The notes under the pieces are model-generated. The model was not told the origin of the DNA, searched no databases, and was given only the letters and a program-made list of their open reading frames with translations. From Fen-183 sp036504335 (GTDB lineage: Bacteria > Acidobacteriota > Thermoanaerobaculia > UBA5066): DNA of 64,000 nt. The stretch spans positions 9,324-73,323 of the forward strand of contig DASXVJ010000025.1 in assembly GCA_036504335.1 (NCBI GenBank), in the 5' to 3' direction. Of this stretch, positions 33,542-43,235 are shown piece after piece; within the stretch, counting starts at the first letter, position 1, and each line of letters opens with the position of its first letter. Position numbers and translations under genes: made by a program.

Positions 33542-34324
33542 GTGAGCCAGCAAAGTCTTCTCGAAATCAAGAATCTTCATGCCTCCATCGAAGAGGACGG
33601 CACGGAGATCCTCCGCGGCATCGACCTCGTCATCAAGCCGGGGGAAGTTCACGCCGTCATGGGCCCGAACGGCTCCGGTAAGAGCACGCTCGCGCACGTC
33701 CTCTCGGGCCGGCCGGGTTATGCCGTAACTCAGGGCACCGTCTCGTTCCTCGGCAAGGACCTCCTCGCGATGAAGCCCGAGGAGCGGGCGCGCGAGGGCG
33801 TGTTCCTCGCGTTCCAGTACCCGGTCGAGATCCCGGGAGTCTCGAACACGTACTTCCTGCGCACGGCCGTCAACGCCGTGCGCCGCCACCGCGGCCTCGC
33901 CGAGCTCGACGCCATCGACTTCCTCGCGCTCCTCGACGAGAAGGCGAAGCTCGTCGAGATGGAGGAGGCGCTCCTGAACCGCTCCGTCAACGAGGGCTTC
34001 TCCGGCGGCGAGAAGAAGCGCAACGAGGTCCTCCAGATGGCGCTGCTCGACCCGCGCCTCGCGATCCTCGACGAGACGGACTCGGGCCTCGACATCGACG
34101 CGCTGCGCATCGCGGCGGGCGGCGTCAACGCGCTCCGCGACGGCAAGCGCGGCTTCCTCGTGATCACGCACTACCAGCGCCTCCTCAACTACATCGTCCC
34201 CGACGTCGTCCACGTCCTCTCGGACGGCAGGATCGTCAAGTCGGGCGGCAAGGGCCTCGCCCTCGAGCTCGAAGCGAAGGGCTACGGCTGGATCGAGACG
34301 GAAGCCGCCGCCGCGGCGCGCTGA
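33542..34324 (+). CDS. sufC: Fe-S assembly ATPase SufC
   Basis: A 260-residue ABC-type ATPase that drives SufBCD. Walker A is GPNGSGKST, the Q-loop lies in AFQYPVEIPGV, the signature is SGGEKKRNE, Walker B is LAILDETDSGLD, and the switch His is in ITHYQR. All catalytic residues are present. The start is GTG with only a weak ribosome site, so translation may depend on structure in the preceding spacer. sufD begins 3 bases after its stop. Confidence 0.97.
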   Translation: MSQQSLLEIKNLHASIEEDGTEILRGIDLVIKPGEVHAVMGPNGSGKSTLAHVLSGRPGYAVTQGTVSFLGKDLLAMKPEERAREGVFLAFQYPVEIPGVSNTYFLRTAVNAVRRHRGLAELDAIDFLALLDEKAKLVEMEEALLNRSVNEGFSGGEKKRNEVLQMALLDPRLAILDETDSGLDIDALRIAAGGVNALRDGKRGFLVITHYQRLLNYIVPDVVHVLSDGRIVKSGGKGLALELEAKGYGWIETEAAAAAR

Positions 34325-34326
34325 GC

Positions 34327-35688
34327 ATGACGGGATCCGCACGAGCCGCCACCATCCGCGACGGCGTCGACGTCCTCGCGACGCAGGCCGAAGAGTTCGC
34401 ATCCGGCCTCGCCGGCCCGCCGTGGCTCACGAAGCTGCGGCGCGACGGCATCGCGTCGTTCGCGAGGGCCGGCTTCCCGTCGCAGCGCGACGAGGAGTGG
34501 CATTACACGAACCTCCTGCCGCTCGCGCGGACGGTGTTCGGCCTCGCCCCGCGCGACGTCACGATCGCCGAGCGTACGCAGGCCGTCGAGCTCGAGGCCC
34601 GCCTCGGGACCCTCGGCCTTTCCTCCCCCGGCCCGCGTCTCGTCTTCGTGAATGGACGGCTCGTGCGGAGGACGGCGCACACGCTGCCGCCGGAGATCCT
34701 GTTCGAGAATCTCGCGACGGCGCTCCGCCTCGCTCCCGAGCGCGTCGAGAAGGCGCTCGTCTCCGCCCCGTCCGCAAACCCGTTCGTCGCGCTGAACGAC
34801 GCGTTCCTCGACACGGGCGCCCTCGTCCGCGTCGGGATGGGGCTGACGGCGCCGGTCCCTCTCGTCGTCGTCCATCTCTCGACGTCCGCGAGCGGCACGC
34901 CCGCCCCGCTCATGTCGCACCTGAGGAACCTCGTCGTTCTCGAGGAGAACGCGTCCGCCACCGTCGTCGAGGTCTTCCTCGGCGCGGACGAGCTCTCGTT
35001 CACGAACGCGGTCACGCAGGCCGTCCTCGGCGAGAACGCGCGGCTCACGCACATCAAGGTCCAGCTCGAGGGCCGACAGGCGTTTCACGTCGGGAACCTC
35101 TTCTTGTCGCACGCGAGGGGCGCCCGCTCGACGTCGCATGTCCACTCCTTCGGCGGGGCGACGGTCCGCAACGAGATCGCCGCGACGCTCTCCGGAGAAG
35201 GATCCGGCACGGAGCTCTACGGCCTCTTCGCCGCGGCGGCCGGCCAGAACGTCGACTGCCACACCGTCATCGACCACGCGGCGCCCCGCGCGGACAGCCT
35301 CGAGCTCTACAAGGGAATCCTCGACGGAAACGGCCGCGGCGCGTTCGACGGCAAGGTCATCGTGCGCGAGGGCGCCGTGAAAACGGACGCCCGCCAGACG
35401 AACCGCAACCTGATCCTGTCGAACGACGCGCTCGTCGACAGCAAGCCCCAGCTCGTGATCCACAACAACGACGTCCGGTGCTCGCACGGCTCGACGACGG
35501 GCCGGATCGACTCGGACGCCCTCTTCTACCTTCGCTCGCGGGGCCTCTCGGAAGGGGCGGCCCGGGCCCTCCTCACGTACGCATTCGGCAGCGAGGTCGT
35601 CTCGAAGGTGGCCGCGACGGACGTCAAGGCCCTTCTCGAGGACCGCCTGCACGCCTGGCTCCCGCTGCCGCAAACGGAGAACGCATGA
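34327..35688 (+). CDS. sufD: Fe-S assembly protein SufD
   Basis: A 453-residue SufD, partner of SufB and SufC. The N-terminal helical part contains RDEEWHYTNLLPL, typical of the family. The beta-helix core carries HSFGGATVRNEI, LYGLFAAAAGQNVDCHTVIDH and IHNNDVRCSHGSTTGRID, the last being a conserved C-terminal SufD signature. The stop overlaps sufS as ATGA. Confidence 0.96.
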   Translation: MTGSARAATIRDGVDVLATQAEEFASGLAGPPWLTKLRRDGIASFARAGFPSQRDEEWHYTNLLPLARTVFGLAPRDVTIAERTQAVELEARLGTLGLSSPGPRLVFVNGRLVRRTAHTLPPEILFENLATALRLAPERVEKALVSAPSANPFVALNDAFLDTGALVRVGMGLTAPVPLVVVHLSTSASGTPAPLMSHLRNLVVLEENASATVVEVFLGADELSFTNAVTQAVLGENARLTHIKVQLEGRQAFHVGNLFLSHARGARSTSHVHSFGGATVRNEIAATLSGEGSGTELYGLFAAAAGQNVDCHTVIDHAAPRADSLELYKGILDGNGRGAFDGKVIVREGAVKTDARQTNRNLILSNDALVDSKPQLVIHNNDVRCSHGSTTGRIDSDALFYLRSRGLSEGAARALLTYAFGSEVVSKVAATDVKALLEDRLHAWLPLPQTENA

Positions 35689-36944
35689 GCGTCGTCCCCG
35701 AGACCGCCGTCCCCGGCGTCACCCCCGCCTTCGACGTCGAGAGGATCCGGGAGCAATTCCCGATCCTCCGCCAGACCGTGCACGGAAAGCGGCTCGTGTA
35801 CCTCGACAACGCGAACACGACGCAGAAGCCGCGCGCCGTGATCGATGCGGGCCGGACGTACTACGAGGAGACGAACGCGAACATCCACCGCGGGACGCAT
35901 TTCCTCTCCGAGAAGGCGACCGCCGAGTACGAAGGCGCCCGGGCGAAAGTCGCCCGCTTCCTCGGCGCGCGGTCCCCGAAGGAAGTCGTCTTCACGCGCG
36001 GCACGACCGAGGCGATCAACCTCGTGGCCGCGGGCTTCGCGCAGTCGGTCCTGAAGGAGGGGGACGAGGTCCTCCTCACGGGGCTCGAGCACCACTCCAA
36101 CATCGTCCCGTGGCAGCTCGCATGCGGCAGGACCGGCGCGAGGCTCGTCGTCGTCCCGATCACGGATTCCGGCGAGGTGCCGGTCGAGGAGTTCGGGAAA
36201 CGGCTCTCGGAGAAGACGAAGATCGCCGCCGTCTCGCACGTCTCGAACGCGCTCGGGACGATCAACCCCGTGGAGGAGTTCATCCGCCTCGCGAAAGCCC
36301 GCGGCGTTCCCGTCCTCGTGGACGGCGCACAGGCCGCGCCGCACGTCCCGATCGACGTCGCGGCTCTGGGCTGCGATTTCTACGCGGTGTCGGGCCACAA
36401 GATGTACGGACCGACCGGCATCGGCGCGCTCTATGGCACGGAGGCGTGGCTCGAGAAGCTGCCGCCGTACCAGGGCGGCGGCGACATGATCTCTTCCGTC
36501 ACGTTCGAGAAGACGACGTACAACGAGCTGCCGTGGAAGTTCGAGGCGGGCACCGCGAACATCGCGGGCGGGATCGGGTTCGGCGTCGCGGCCGACTGGC
36601 TGGCGGGCGTCGGCCTCCCCGCGGTCGCCGCCCACGAGCACGCGCTTCTCGTCCGCGCGACGGAAGCCCTCTCGGCGATCGAGGGCCTCCGCATCGTCGG
36701 GACCGCGCCGCACAAGGCCGCGGTGGTCTCGTTCCTCCTCGGCGACGTCCACCCGCACGACGTCGGGACGATCCTCGACCGGGAGGGGATCGCGATCCGG
36801 ACCGGCCAGCACTGCGCGCAGCCCGTCATGGACCGCTACGGAATCGGCGCCACCGCGCGGGCGTCGTTCGGCGTCTACAACACCGAAGAAGAGGTCGACA
36901 TCCTCGCGGCGGCGCTGAAGAAGGTGCAGGAGGTCTTCGCCTGA
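35685..36944 (+). CDS. sufS: Group II cysteine desulfurase SufS
   Basis: A 419-residue PLP enzyme that removes sulfur from cysteine for cluster assembly. It has YLDNANTTQKP at the N-terminus, LEHHSNIVPW, DGAQAAPH, the PLP Lys in VSGHKMYGPTG and the active-site Cys in RTGQHCAQPVM. It follows sufD with an ATGA overlap and shares one base with sufU (TGATG), which is consistent with direct sulfur transfer to SufU. Confidence 0.97.
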   Translation: MSVVPETAVPGVTPAFDVERIREQFPILRQTVHGKRLVYLDNANTTQKPRAVIDAGRTYYEETNANIHRGTHFLSEKATAEYEGARAKVARFLGARSPKEVVFTRGTTEAINLVAAGFAQSVLKEGDEVLLTGLEHHSNIVPWQLACGRTGARLVVVPITDSGEVPVEEFGKRLSEKTKIAAVSHVSNALGTINPVEEFIRLAKARGVPVLVDGAQAAPHVPIDVAALGCDFYAVSGHKMYGPTGIGALYGTEAWLEKLPPYQGGGDMISSVTFEKTTYNELPWKFEAGTANIAGGIGFGVAADWLAGVGLPAVAAHEHALLVRATEALSAIEGLRIVGTAPHKAAVVSFLLGDVHPHDVGTILDREGIAIRTGQHCAQPVMDRYGIGATARASFGVYNTEEEVDILAAALKKVQEVFA

Positions 36945-37396
36945 TGACGGACCTCCGCGACCTCTACCAGGAGGTCATCCTCGACCACAACAAGTCGCCC
37001 CACAACTACCGCGAGATGGCGGACCCGAGCCGCATGGCGCTCGGCCACAACCCGCTCTGCGGCGACCGCCTGAGGCTCTACGTCCGGCTGGACGGCGACC
37101 GGATCGCCGACGTCGCGTTCCAGGGCTCCGGCTGCGCGATCTCGAAGGCGTCGGCCTCCCTCATGACGGACGCCGTCAAGGGCAAGACGCTCGACGAGGC
37201 CGAGGCGCTGTACGGCAAGTTCCACGACCTCCTCACGGGCCCGCCCGACGAGAAGGCCACGGGCGCCGGCCTCGGAAAGCTCGCGGTCTTCTCGGGCGTG
37301 CGCGAGTTCCCGGCGCGCGTGAAGTGCGCGACGCTCGCGTGGCACACGCTCGAGAGCGCGCTCAAGAACGTCCCCGAGGTCGCGAAGACCGAATGA
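36944..37396 (+). CDS. sufU: SufU-type sulfur-transfer protein
   Basis: A 150-residue IscU-like SufU. Three conserved Cys are present (NPLCGD, GSGCAIS, RVKCATLAWHT), and the insertion between the second and third Cys that distinguishes SufU from IscU is present (LLTGPPDEKATGAGLG). SufU is a zinc-dependent acceptor of sulfur from SufS. Its coupling to sufS supports this partnership. The stop overlaps the next gene (ATGA). Confidence 0.94.
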   Translation: MTDLRDLYQEVILDHNKSPHNYREMADPSRMALGHNPLCGDRLRLYVRLDGDRIADVAFQGSGCAISKASASLMTDAVKGKTLDEAEALYGKFHDLLTGPPDEKATGAGLGKLAVFSGVREFPARVKCATLAWHTLESALKNVPEVAKTE

Positions 37397-37698
37397 CCGA
37401 GCTCGAGCAGAAGGTCGTCGACGAAGCGCTCAAGAAGTGCTTCGACCCCGAGATCCCGGTCAACATCTGGGAGCTGGGGCTGATCTACTCGATTTCCGTT
37501 TCGCCCGAGGGCGCCGCCAGGGTCCAGATGACGCTCACCGCTCCCGCCTGCCCCGTCGCCGGCACGCTGCCCGGCGAGGTCGAAGCGAAGGTGAAGGCCG
37601 TCCCCGGCGTCACGGACGCGAAGGTCGAGCTCGTCTGGGATCCGCCCTGGAACGCCGACATGATGTCGCGCGTCGCGCGCGTCATGCTCGGGATGTAA
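37393..37698 (+). CDS. MIP18/DUF59-family Fe-S assembly protein, SufT-like
   Basis: A 101-residue DUF59 protein. It has the family pattern DPEIPVNIWELGLIY and a Cys in TAPACPVAGTLPGEVE; VWDPPWNADMMS is at the C-terminus. SufT-type members help cluster maturation and often close SUF operons. It is coupled to sufU and is the last gene of the operon, 10 bases before a convergent gene end. Confidence 0.92.
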   Translation: MTELEQKVVDEALKKCFDPEIPVNIWELGLIYSISVSPEGAARVQMTLTAPACPVAGTLPGEVEAKVKAVPGVTDAKVELVWDPPWNADMMSRVARVMLGM

Positions 37699-37708
37699 CG
37701 GCGGAGAT

Positions 37709-38620
37709 TCAGTTCGAGAGCTTTGGTTCTAGGATCGTGACCGCATTCGATCCCGGTTCACCGCCTTCGAATATCGTCGAAACGTAGGCGAGGAATGGCT
37801 GAGTAGACGTGATACTCAGCCAGGCGCGCTCGTCGTAGCCGACGTGGTCGGGCGGATAAGAGGCCAGGGGAATCGGGACCGAATTCAGTTGCCTGACTTC
37901 GAGAAGGGGCACAGTTACTGTCTCCTCGTAGATCGGATAGCTGAAAGCGTAAGACCGTCGCGCGACGAGCGTGACTCGTGCCTCCGCTAGGCCTGCGTTG
38001 AAAAGGGTTACGTTCACACGGCGGCGGTGCGCCATCGGTCCGGTAATACACGTGCCGGGGTGGTCCAGCGAGCCGAGGTCCACGGGGCCTGCGACAACGG
38101 TGCTGTTTGCCGGGAAGAACCCCCGAAACACGGGAAGTGGCGCGGACCCCTGGGGTACGGCGGTGTAGATCAGCCACTCGGGAGGGCCGCCGCCGAGGCC
38201 GCAACCCGGCACATCGACCACCCGGTTGACGTTGGCGAATACCAGGATCGAAGGCTCTGCCGTAACCTCGATGAACCCGTAGCCCCCCACGTACGGCGCG
38301 CCGAAAACGCAGCCCCCCAAGTCGCCGCCCATGTTCGAGTCAAGCAGAATGTTCCGACACGGTGGAGGGAAGGCAATCCACAAACCAGGGCCATAGGTCC
38401 CCGTGACGTGCAGCATCGCGGGCTTAGGGCCACTGTTGAACACCGTCGCAGAACTCGACCAGTAGACGTACGTCGGCCCGGGCTGACCCTGAATCGTCTG
38501 GCTCAGGACACTGACAAGCGGCACGTAATAGGTGATGTCCTCGCCCCGCGCCTCAGCGGTAAGGAGTATAGCGAGCAGGCCACCCGATCCTCTAAGAAAT
38601 CTCCCCTTCCGTGTTCCCAT
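37709..38620 (-). CDS. Secreted hypothetical protein, lower-GC orphan
   Basis: A 303-residue protein that I do not recognise. A positively charged start and hydrophobic stretch (GGLLAILLTAEARG) suggest export. The remainder is beta-rich with scattered Cys, Gly and Pro (VYWSSSATVFNSGPKPAML; PEWLIYTAVPQGSAPLP), resembling an immunoglobulin-like or adhesin-like fold, but no motif proves it. Codon use is visibly less GC-rich than in neighbouring genes, with many A/T-ending codons. That suggests recent acquisition or weak selection. It lies alone between the SUF operon and a transporter. Confidence 0.6.
   Translation of the reverse strand: MGTRKGRFLRGSGGLLAILLTAEARGEDITYYVPLVSVLSQTIQGQPGPTYVYWSSSATVFNSGPKPAMLHVTGTYGPGLWIAFPPPCRNILLDSNMGGDLGGCVFGAPYVGGYGFIEVTAEPSILVFANVNRVVDVPGCGLGGGPPEWLIYTAVPQGSAPLPVFRGFFPANSTVVAGPVDLGSLDHPGTCITGPMAHRRRVNVTLFNAGLAEARVTLVARRSYAFSYPIYEETVTVPLLEVRQLNSVPIPLASYPPDHVGYDERAWLSITSTQPFLAYVSTIFEGGEPGSNAVTILEPKLSN
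38586..38610. repeat. AT-rich motif, single inverted copy (locus 7)
   Basis: CCTCTAAGAAATCTCCCC lies in the first codons of the orphan gene. I found no clear partner within 150 bases. Confidence 0.4.
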
Positions 38621-38668
38621 GAAAGGACGATAGGCGCCGCCTGAGAGGGCCGCCCTGATGCTCTGGCA

Positions 38669-40210
38669 CTAAATCGGGGTGACGACCGCCGGCTCCGGCC
38701 GCCTCAGCGACAGCAGCCAGCCCGTCCCGAACGCGATCGTCGAGCCGAGGAGCGAGTACCAGGGCCACGCGATCATCTTCCCGAGCGGGAACGGGACGAA
38801 GCCCTTCGAGCCCAGCCACAGGACGAACATGAAGACCGCCGACGTCGCGATGCCGATCATGGCGTCCGTCTGCGTCGCCTTCCGCGCCCAGAGCGCGAGG
38901 AGGAACCCGCCGAGGAGGCCTCCCGCCGTCACGCTCGCGAGCCCGAGGGCGACCTGGACCGCCGGGACGTTCTGCGGCAGGCGCGAGAACCCGACCGCGA
39001 GCCCCGCGAGGACGAGCGTCCAGAACAGCGTCAGCACCTTCCCGAGGACGAGGCCGCGGCGGCCCTCGACGTACTTCTTCCCCATCAGCGGCGCGACGAT
39101 GTCGAGCGAGAGGGCGGACGCCAGCGAGTTCAGCGCCGACGACTCCGAGCACATCGCCGCCGAGAAGATCCCCGCGACGAGGTACGCCGACACGAACGGC
39201 GGCAGACTCTTCACGATGAACGTCGGCAGGATCGCGTCGGAAGACGCGAAGCCGCCCGGCCCGATGGGCGCGCCGCCGTAGTACGCGAAGAGGCCGACGC
39301 CGAGCGCCAGGAACAGCGTGAACTGCAGAATCACGAGGACGCCGGAACCGATGAGCGCCTTCTGCGCGTCGCGCAGGCCGCGGCATGCGAGCAGCCGCTG
39401 GACGATCAGCTGGTCGGCGCCGTGGGAGGCCATCGCCAACACGGCGCCCCCAATGACGCCGGACCACAGCGTGTACGGTTCGGAAAGATTCTTTGAAAGG
39501 TTAAGGAGGTGGACGGGCTGCCCGAGCTCCATGCACCTTCTAAGAATCCCTCCGAATCCCCCTTCTATTGAATGAACCAGGACCCACAGGGCCATGGTGG
39601 CGCCCGATATGTAGACCACCACCTGGATGAGGTCGATCCAGATGACCGCCTTGATGCCGCCGACGTAGGTGTAGAGGGCTGTCGCCGCCGCGAGGAGGAG
39701 GATCGCCGCCCAGACCGGAATTCCGAGGATGAGCGCGATGGGGATCGCGGGGACGGCGAGCCTCACGCTCGCCGCCATCACGCGCGTGACCATGAAGATG
39801 AGCGACGTGAAGCGACGCGCCCCCACGCCGAACCGCCGCTCGAGGAGCGCGTAGGCCGTCGTGATCTCGCCGTGGAAGTAGCCCGGCAGGAGGATGAACG
39901 ACACGGCGATGCGCCCGACGTGATAGCCGAACGCGAGCTGGAGAAAGGTGAACCCGGAGCGGTAGGCGTCGCCGGGCACCGAGAGGAACGTCAGCGCCGA
40001 CGTCTCCGTCGCGACGATCGAGGCCATGACGGCCCCCCACGGCATCGCGTGGCCGCCCAGGAAGTAGTCCTTCGCGTCCTTCTGGCCCCGGCCGAGCCAG
40101 GCGCCGAGCACGTTGATCGCCGCGAGGTACACGGCGATCGCGACGAGCGTCGGCAGCCCGAGCGAGATGCCCTCCATCCGGAGGGCATGATCACACAGGG
40201 CGCGGCCCAT
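38669..40210 (-). CDS. Sodium:solute symporter family transporter
   Basis: A 513-residue SSS-family protein with about 13 transmembrane helices. Characteristic segments are DYFLGGHAMPWGAVMASIVA near the N-terminus, TETSALTFLSVPG (Na+ site region), YVGGIKAVIWIDLIQ and FSAAMCSESSALNSLASALS. The substrate is not deducible (sugar, amino acid or carboxylate). The ATG at 40210 has GGAG 6 bases upstream; an internal Met at 40177 is an alternative. It is divergent from the AddB-like gene, with 13 bases between start codons. A motif pair lies in one loop. Confidence 0.9.
   Translation of the reverse strand: MGRALCDHALRMEGISLGLPTLVAIAVYLAAINVLGAWLGRGQKDAKDYFLGGHAMPWGAVMASIVATETSALTFLSVPGDAYRSGFTFLQLAFGYHVGRIAVSFILLPGYFHGEITTAYALLERRFGVGARRFTSLIFMVTRVMAASVRLAVPAIPIALILGIPVWAAILLLAAATALYTYVGGIKAVIWIDLIQVVVYISGATMALWVLVHSIEGGFGGILRRCMELGQPVHLLNLSKNLSEPYTLWSGVIGGAVLAMASHGADQLIVQRLLACRGLRDAQKALIGSGVLVILQFTLFLALGVGLFAYYGGAPIGPGGFASSDAILPTFIVKSLPPFVSAYLVAGIFSAAMCSESSALNSLASALSLDIVAPLMGKKYVEGRRGLVLGKVLTLFWTLVLAGLAVGFSRLPQNVPAVQVALGLASVTAGGLLGGFLLALWARKATQTDAMIGIATSAVFMFVLWLGSKGFVPFPLGKMIAWPWYSLLGSTIAFGTGWLLSLRRPEPAVVTPI
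39482..39562. repeat. AT-rich inverted motif pair, locus 8
   Basis: AAAGATTCTTTGAAAGGTTA (39484-39503) faces the inverted ACCTTCTAAGAATCCCTCC (39535-39553). Both share the shortened GATTCTT form, unlike most other loci. It lies within the symporter gene. Confidence 0.5.
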
Positions 40211-40211
40211 T

Positions 40212-40217
40212 TAGACT
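40212..40217 (+). promoter_or_regulatory. Candidate -10 element (TAGACT)
   Basis: TAGACT ends 6 bases before the GTG of the AddB-like gene, the same distance as at other candidate leaderless starts here. On the opposite strand the same bases hold the ribosome site of the divergent symporter. Confidence 0.25.
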
Positions 40218-40223
40218 CCGGCC

Positions 40224-43200
40224 GTGGCACCCGCCGTCGAACGCAACAGGCTCCTCGCGGAGCTGGCGGATTTCTGCGCGGCGCACTCCGTGGACGAAAA
40301 GATCCTCCTCGTCCCGTCCTTCCCTGTCGGCCAGCAGATCCTCGACGCGCTCGCCCGCTCGGGCTGCTCTCACCTGAACCTCAGGCCCGCCACGGTCTTC
40401 TCGCTCGCCCACGGCGTCGCCGGGCCGGCCCTCGCGGCGGCCGGGCGCGAGACGCTCTCGCGCGCACAGCTCCTCGCGCTCGTCGAGGACGCCTGCGACC
40501 AGGTCTTGAAGCCCGATTCGTACTTCGGAGCGCTGCGCGAACGCCCGGGCCTCCATCGCGCCCTGCAGTCCACGCTGAACGAGATCCGCCGCGCGGGCCT
40601 CACGCCCGAGCAGCTCCCCTCCGAAGCCCTCGAGGACCCGCGCAAGGCGCGGGAGATGAAGGCGATCGGGCGCGCCTACCGCGACGCGCTCGAAGCCGGG
40701 AAGTTCGCGGACCCGCTCGACGTCCTCGCGGCCGCGACGCGCATGCTGCGAGAGGACCCCGGGCTGAAGCTGCCGCCGGCGGTTCGCGTCCTCCGGCCGG
40801 AGGGCCTCGACCTCTCGGCCGTCGAATCCGCGTTCCTCGAGTCGTTTCTCCCCCGCGAGGTCACGGCCCTCCCCGTCGACGTGCCGGCGGACACACCGCT
40901 GACGGCGGACCGCGTGTCTCTCGCGTGCGCCTCAGGCGAGGAGAACGAAGTGCGGGCCGTCTTCCGCCGCGTCGTCGACGAGAACATCCCGCTCGACGAC
41001 GTCGAGATCGCGATCACGGATGACGCCGCCTACCGGCCGCTCGTCTACGAGCTCGCCCAGCAGGCGGGATTCCCCTGCACGTTCGCCGACGGCATCCCCG
41101 CGACGTTCTCGCGCCCGGCTCAGGGCGTTCTGGACGTCCTCGACTGGATCGCAGGCGGGTACGAGGAGCGCGCCCTCGCGCGGCTGTTCGGCGCGGGCCG
41201 GGCGAACCTGGCGGCCGCGCACCCCCGCGGCGCGCTCGTGGGGCCTGTCCGCGCGGCGCGGGCGTTCCGGCGCGCGCGGATCGTGCGTGGGCGCGACCGC
41301 ACGCGCGCACGCCTCGCGCTCGAACGAGAGCGCCTCGAGCGCCGGGCCCGGGCCGAGGGCCTCGAACCGGAGGCCATCGCCGAGCGTCTGGTGCCTCTCG
41401 ACGCGGTCGCGGCCTGGGTGGACCGCCTCCTTGCGATCGCCCCCGTGCCCGACCCCGAGGGCCGGATCGACCTCGCCGCGCTCGCGCGCGCCGGCCTCGA
41501 GATCACGGGTCTCCTCGACGTCGCGAGCCGGCTGGACGGCATGGCGCGCGAGGGTCTCGCCCGTCTCTTCGCGGAGTTCGCCTCGCTGCCGCCGCGCAGG
41601 CTCCCGCTCGCGGAGGCGGCGGCGCGCCTCCGCGAGGCCGTCGGGACGCTCGCCGTGGCGTCCTCGACGCCCGCGCCCGGCCACGCGCACGTCGCGCGCA
41701 TCGCGGCCGCCGGATGGAGCGGCCGCGCGCGCACGTTCCTCCTCGGCCTCGACGAGGCGCGCTTCCCCGGCGGCGGGGCGCAGGATCCCGTGCTCCTCGA
41801 CCACGAGCGCGAGGCCGTCAACAGGCGGATGGGCTCGCACACCCTGCCGCTGCGCCGCGGCACCGCGGCCGAGGAGAGCCGGAGCGCGCTCGCTTCGCTC
41901 CTGGCCCGGGCGCGCGGACGCCTCGTTCTCTCGTACTCGAACCGCGACTTCCTGCAGGACGCCGAGCAGTTTCCGTCATCGGCCGTCCTCGACGTCTTCC
42001 GCGCGCTCGAGAGCCGGCCGCGCGCGAGCTTTCAGGACCTCTTCGACCGGGAGGGCGCGCCGGCCGCGTTCCGGCCGGCCGGCGCGCCGCTCGACGAGAT
42101 CGAGTGGTGGCTCGCGGCCCTTCACGCACCGGGAACGGAACCGGAGCGCGCAGGCCGGGAAGTCGAGACCGCCTACCCGTGGATTGCGGACGGGCGCGAG
42201 GCCGACGAGGCGCGGCGCTCCCCGGCGTTCACGAAGTGGGACGGGCGGCTGTCCGTCGCGCCCGGCGAGCTGGACCCGCGTGTCACGCGCGAGCCGACGT
42301 CCGCCTCACGCCTCCAGCTCCTCGCGAAGAGCCCGCGCGGGTACTTCCTGAAGTACGTTCTCGGCCTCTCGGAGCCGGACGAGGACCACGCCGTGGACGT
42401 CTGGCTGGACGCCCTCGAGTACGGCCGGCTCTTCCACGAGACCGTCTTCGAGTTCTTCACGGAACGGGTGGAGCCGGACGCCCCGTTCGACCTCGTCCGG
42501 GAGACGGCGCGCCTTCTCAAGGTCGCCGACCGCAATCTCGTCCGGATGCGCGGGGAGATCCCGCCGCCGAGCGACGTCGCCTTCCGGCAGCAGCGCGACG
42601 CCTTCCTCGCCGACCTCGACGTCTTCGTCAAGGGAGAGGCGAAGAGCGCGTCGACGTCCGTTCCACGCTTCTTCGAGGTGCCGCTCGGCCGTTCGTACGG
42701 CGCCGCGGGCAAGGATCTCGCGTCCGCCGAGCCCGTCGAGATCGCGGGCGGGGGCGGAACGTTCCTCTTGCAGGGCCAGATCGACCGCATCGACTCCGAG
42801 GGAGCCGGCGCGTGGGCCGTTTGGGACTACAAGACGGGCAGCGAGAGACAGTTCAAGGACGCCCTGCCGCTGAACAGGGGCCGGCAGATCCAGCACGCCC
42901 TCTATGCGCGCGCCGCGGAAACCCTTCTCCGGCGGTCGGGGTTCGACGTGAAATCCCTTCGCTCGGGCTACTACTTTCCGACCCGGAAGGGCGGGGGCCG
43001 CCGCGTCGTGCCCGAGGTGTCCGACGCCGACGTCGACGCCACGCTGACGAACCTCTTCGACCTCCTCGCCGCCGGCGCGTTCCCGCACTCGACCCGGAAG
43101 CGCGACTGCGACTTTTGCGACTTCCGCCTCGCCTGCGGCGATCCCGGGGAGGCGGCCCGCCAGTCGAAGGCGAAGTGCGAGTCGGGCGAGCCGCTCCTCG

Positions 43201-43235
43201 AGGCGCTCCGCGCGCTGGGGGGCCGCGATGTCTGA
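40224..43235 (+). CDS. AddB/RexB-like PD-(D/E)XK nuclease subunit
   Basis: A 1003-residue protein resembling the AddB partner of a recombination helicase-nuclease. The N-terminus reads ILLVPSFPVGQQILDAL where AddB has a Walker A loop, so ATP binding by this domain looks lost. The C-terminal nuclease has QGQIDRIDSEG and VWDYKTGSE (catalytic Asp and D-x-K), then a Cys cluster RDCDFCDFRLACG. The first Cys of the usual iron-sulfur set is replaced (LLAKSPRGYFLKYVLG instead of a CP motif). The 3' end overlaps the AddA-like gene by 8 bases, so the two should form one complex for double-strand break processing. Confidence 0.85.
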   Translation: MAPAVERNRLLAELADFCAAHSVDEKILLVPSFPVGQQILDALARSGCSHLNLRPATVFSLAHGVAGPALAAAGRETLSRAQLLALVEDACDQVLKPDSYFGALRERPGLHRALQSTLNEIRRAGLTPEQLPSEALEDPRKAREMKAIGRAYRDALEAGKFADPLDVLAAATRMLREDPGLKLPPAVRVLRPEGLDLSAVESAFLESFLPREVTALPVDVPADTPLTADRVSLACASGEENEVRAVFRRVVDENIPLDDVEIAITDDAAYRPLVYELAQQAGFPCTFADGIPATFSRPAQGVLDVLDWIAGGYEERALARLFGAGRANLAAAHPRGALVGPVRAARAFRRARIVRGRDRTRARLALERERLERRARAEGLEPEAIAERLVPLDAVAAWVDRLLAIAPVPDPEGRIDLAALARAGLEITGLLDVASRLDGMAREGLARLFAEFASLPPRRLPLAEAAARLREAVGTLAVASSTPAPGHAHVARIAAAGWSGRARTFLLGLDEARFPGGGAQDPVLLDHEREAVNRRMGSHTLPLRRGTAAEESRSALASLLARARGRLVLSYSNRDFLQDAEQFPSSAVLDVFRALESRPRASFQDLFDREGAPAAFRPAGAPLDEIEWWLAALHAPGTEPERAGREVETAYPWIADGREADEARRSPAFTKWDGRLSVAPGELDPRVTREPTSASRLQLLAKSPRGYFLKYVLGLSEPDEDHAVDVWLDALEYGRLFHETVFEFFTERVEPDAPFDLVRETARLLKVADRNLVRMRGEIPPPSDVAFRQQRDAFLADLDVFVKGEAKSASTSVPRFFEVPLGRSYGAAGKDLASAEPVEIAGGGGTFLLQGQIDRIDSEGAGAWAVWDYKTGSERQFKDALPLNRGRQIQHALYARAAETLLRRSGFDVKSLRSGYYFPTRKGGGRRVVPEVSDADVDATLTNLFDLLAAGAFPHSTRKRDCDFCDFRLACGDPGEAARQSKAKCESGEPLLEALRALGGRDV

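Noticed and set aside
33546..33577. Another AT-rich motif copy at the start of sufC
   Set aside because: The bases encode LLEIKNLHA, which is conserved SufC sequence, and the match to the motif core is poor.
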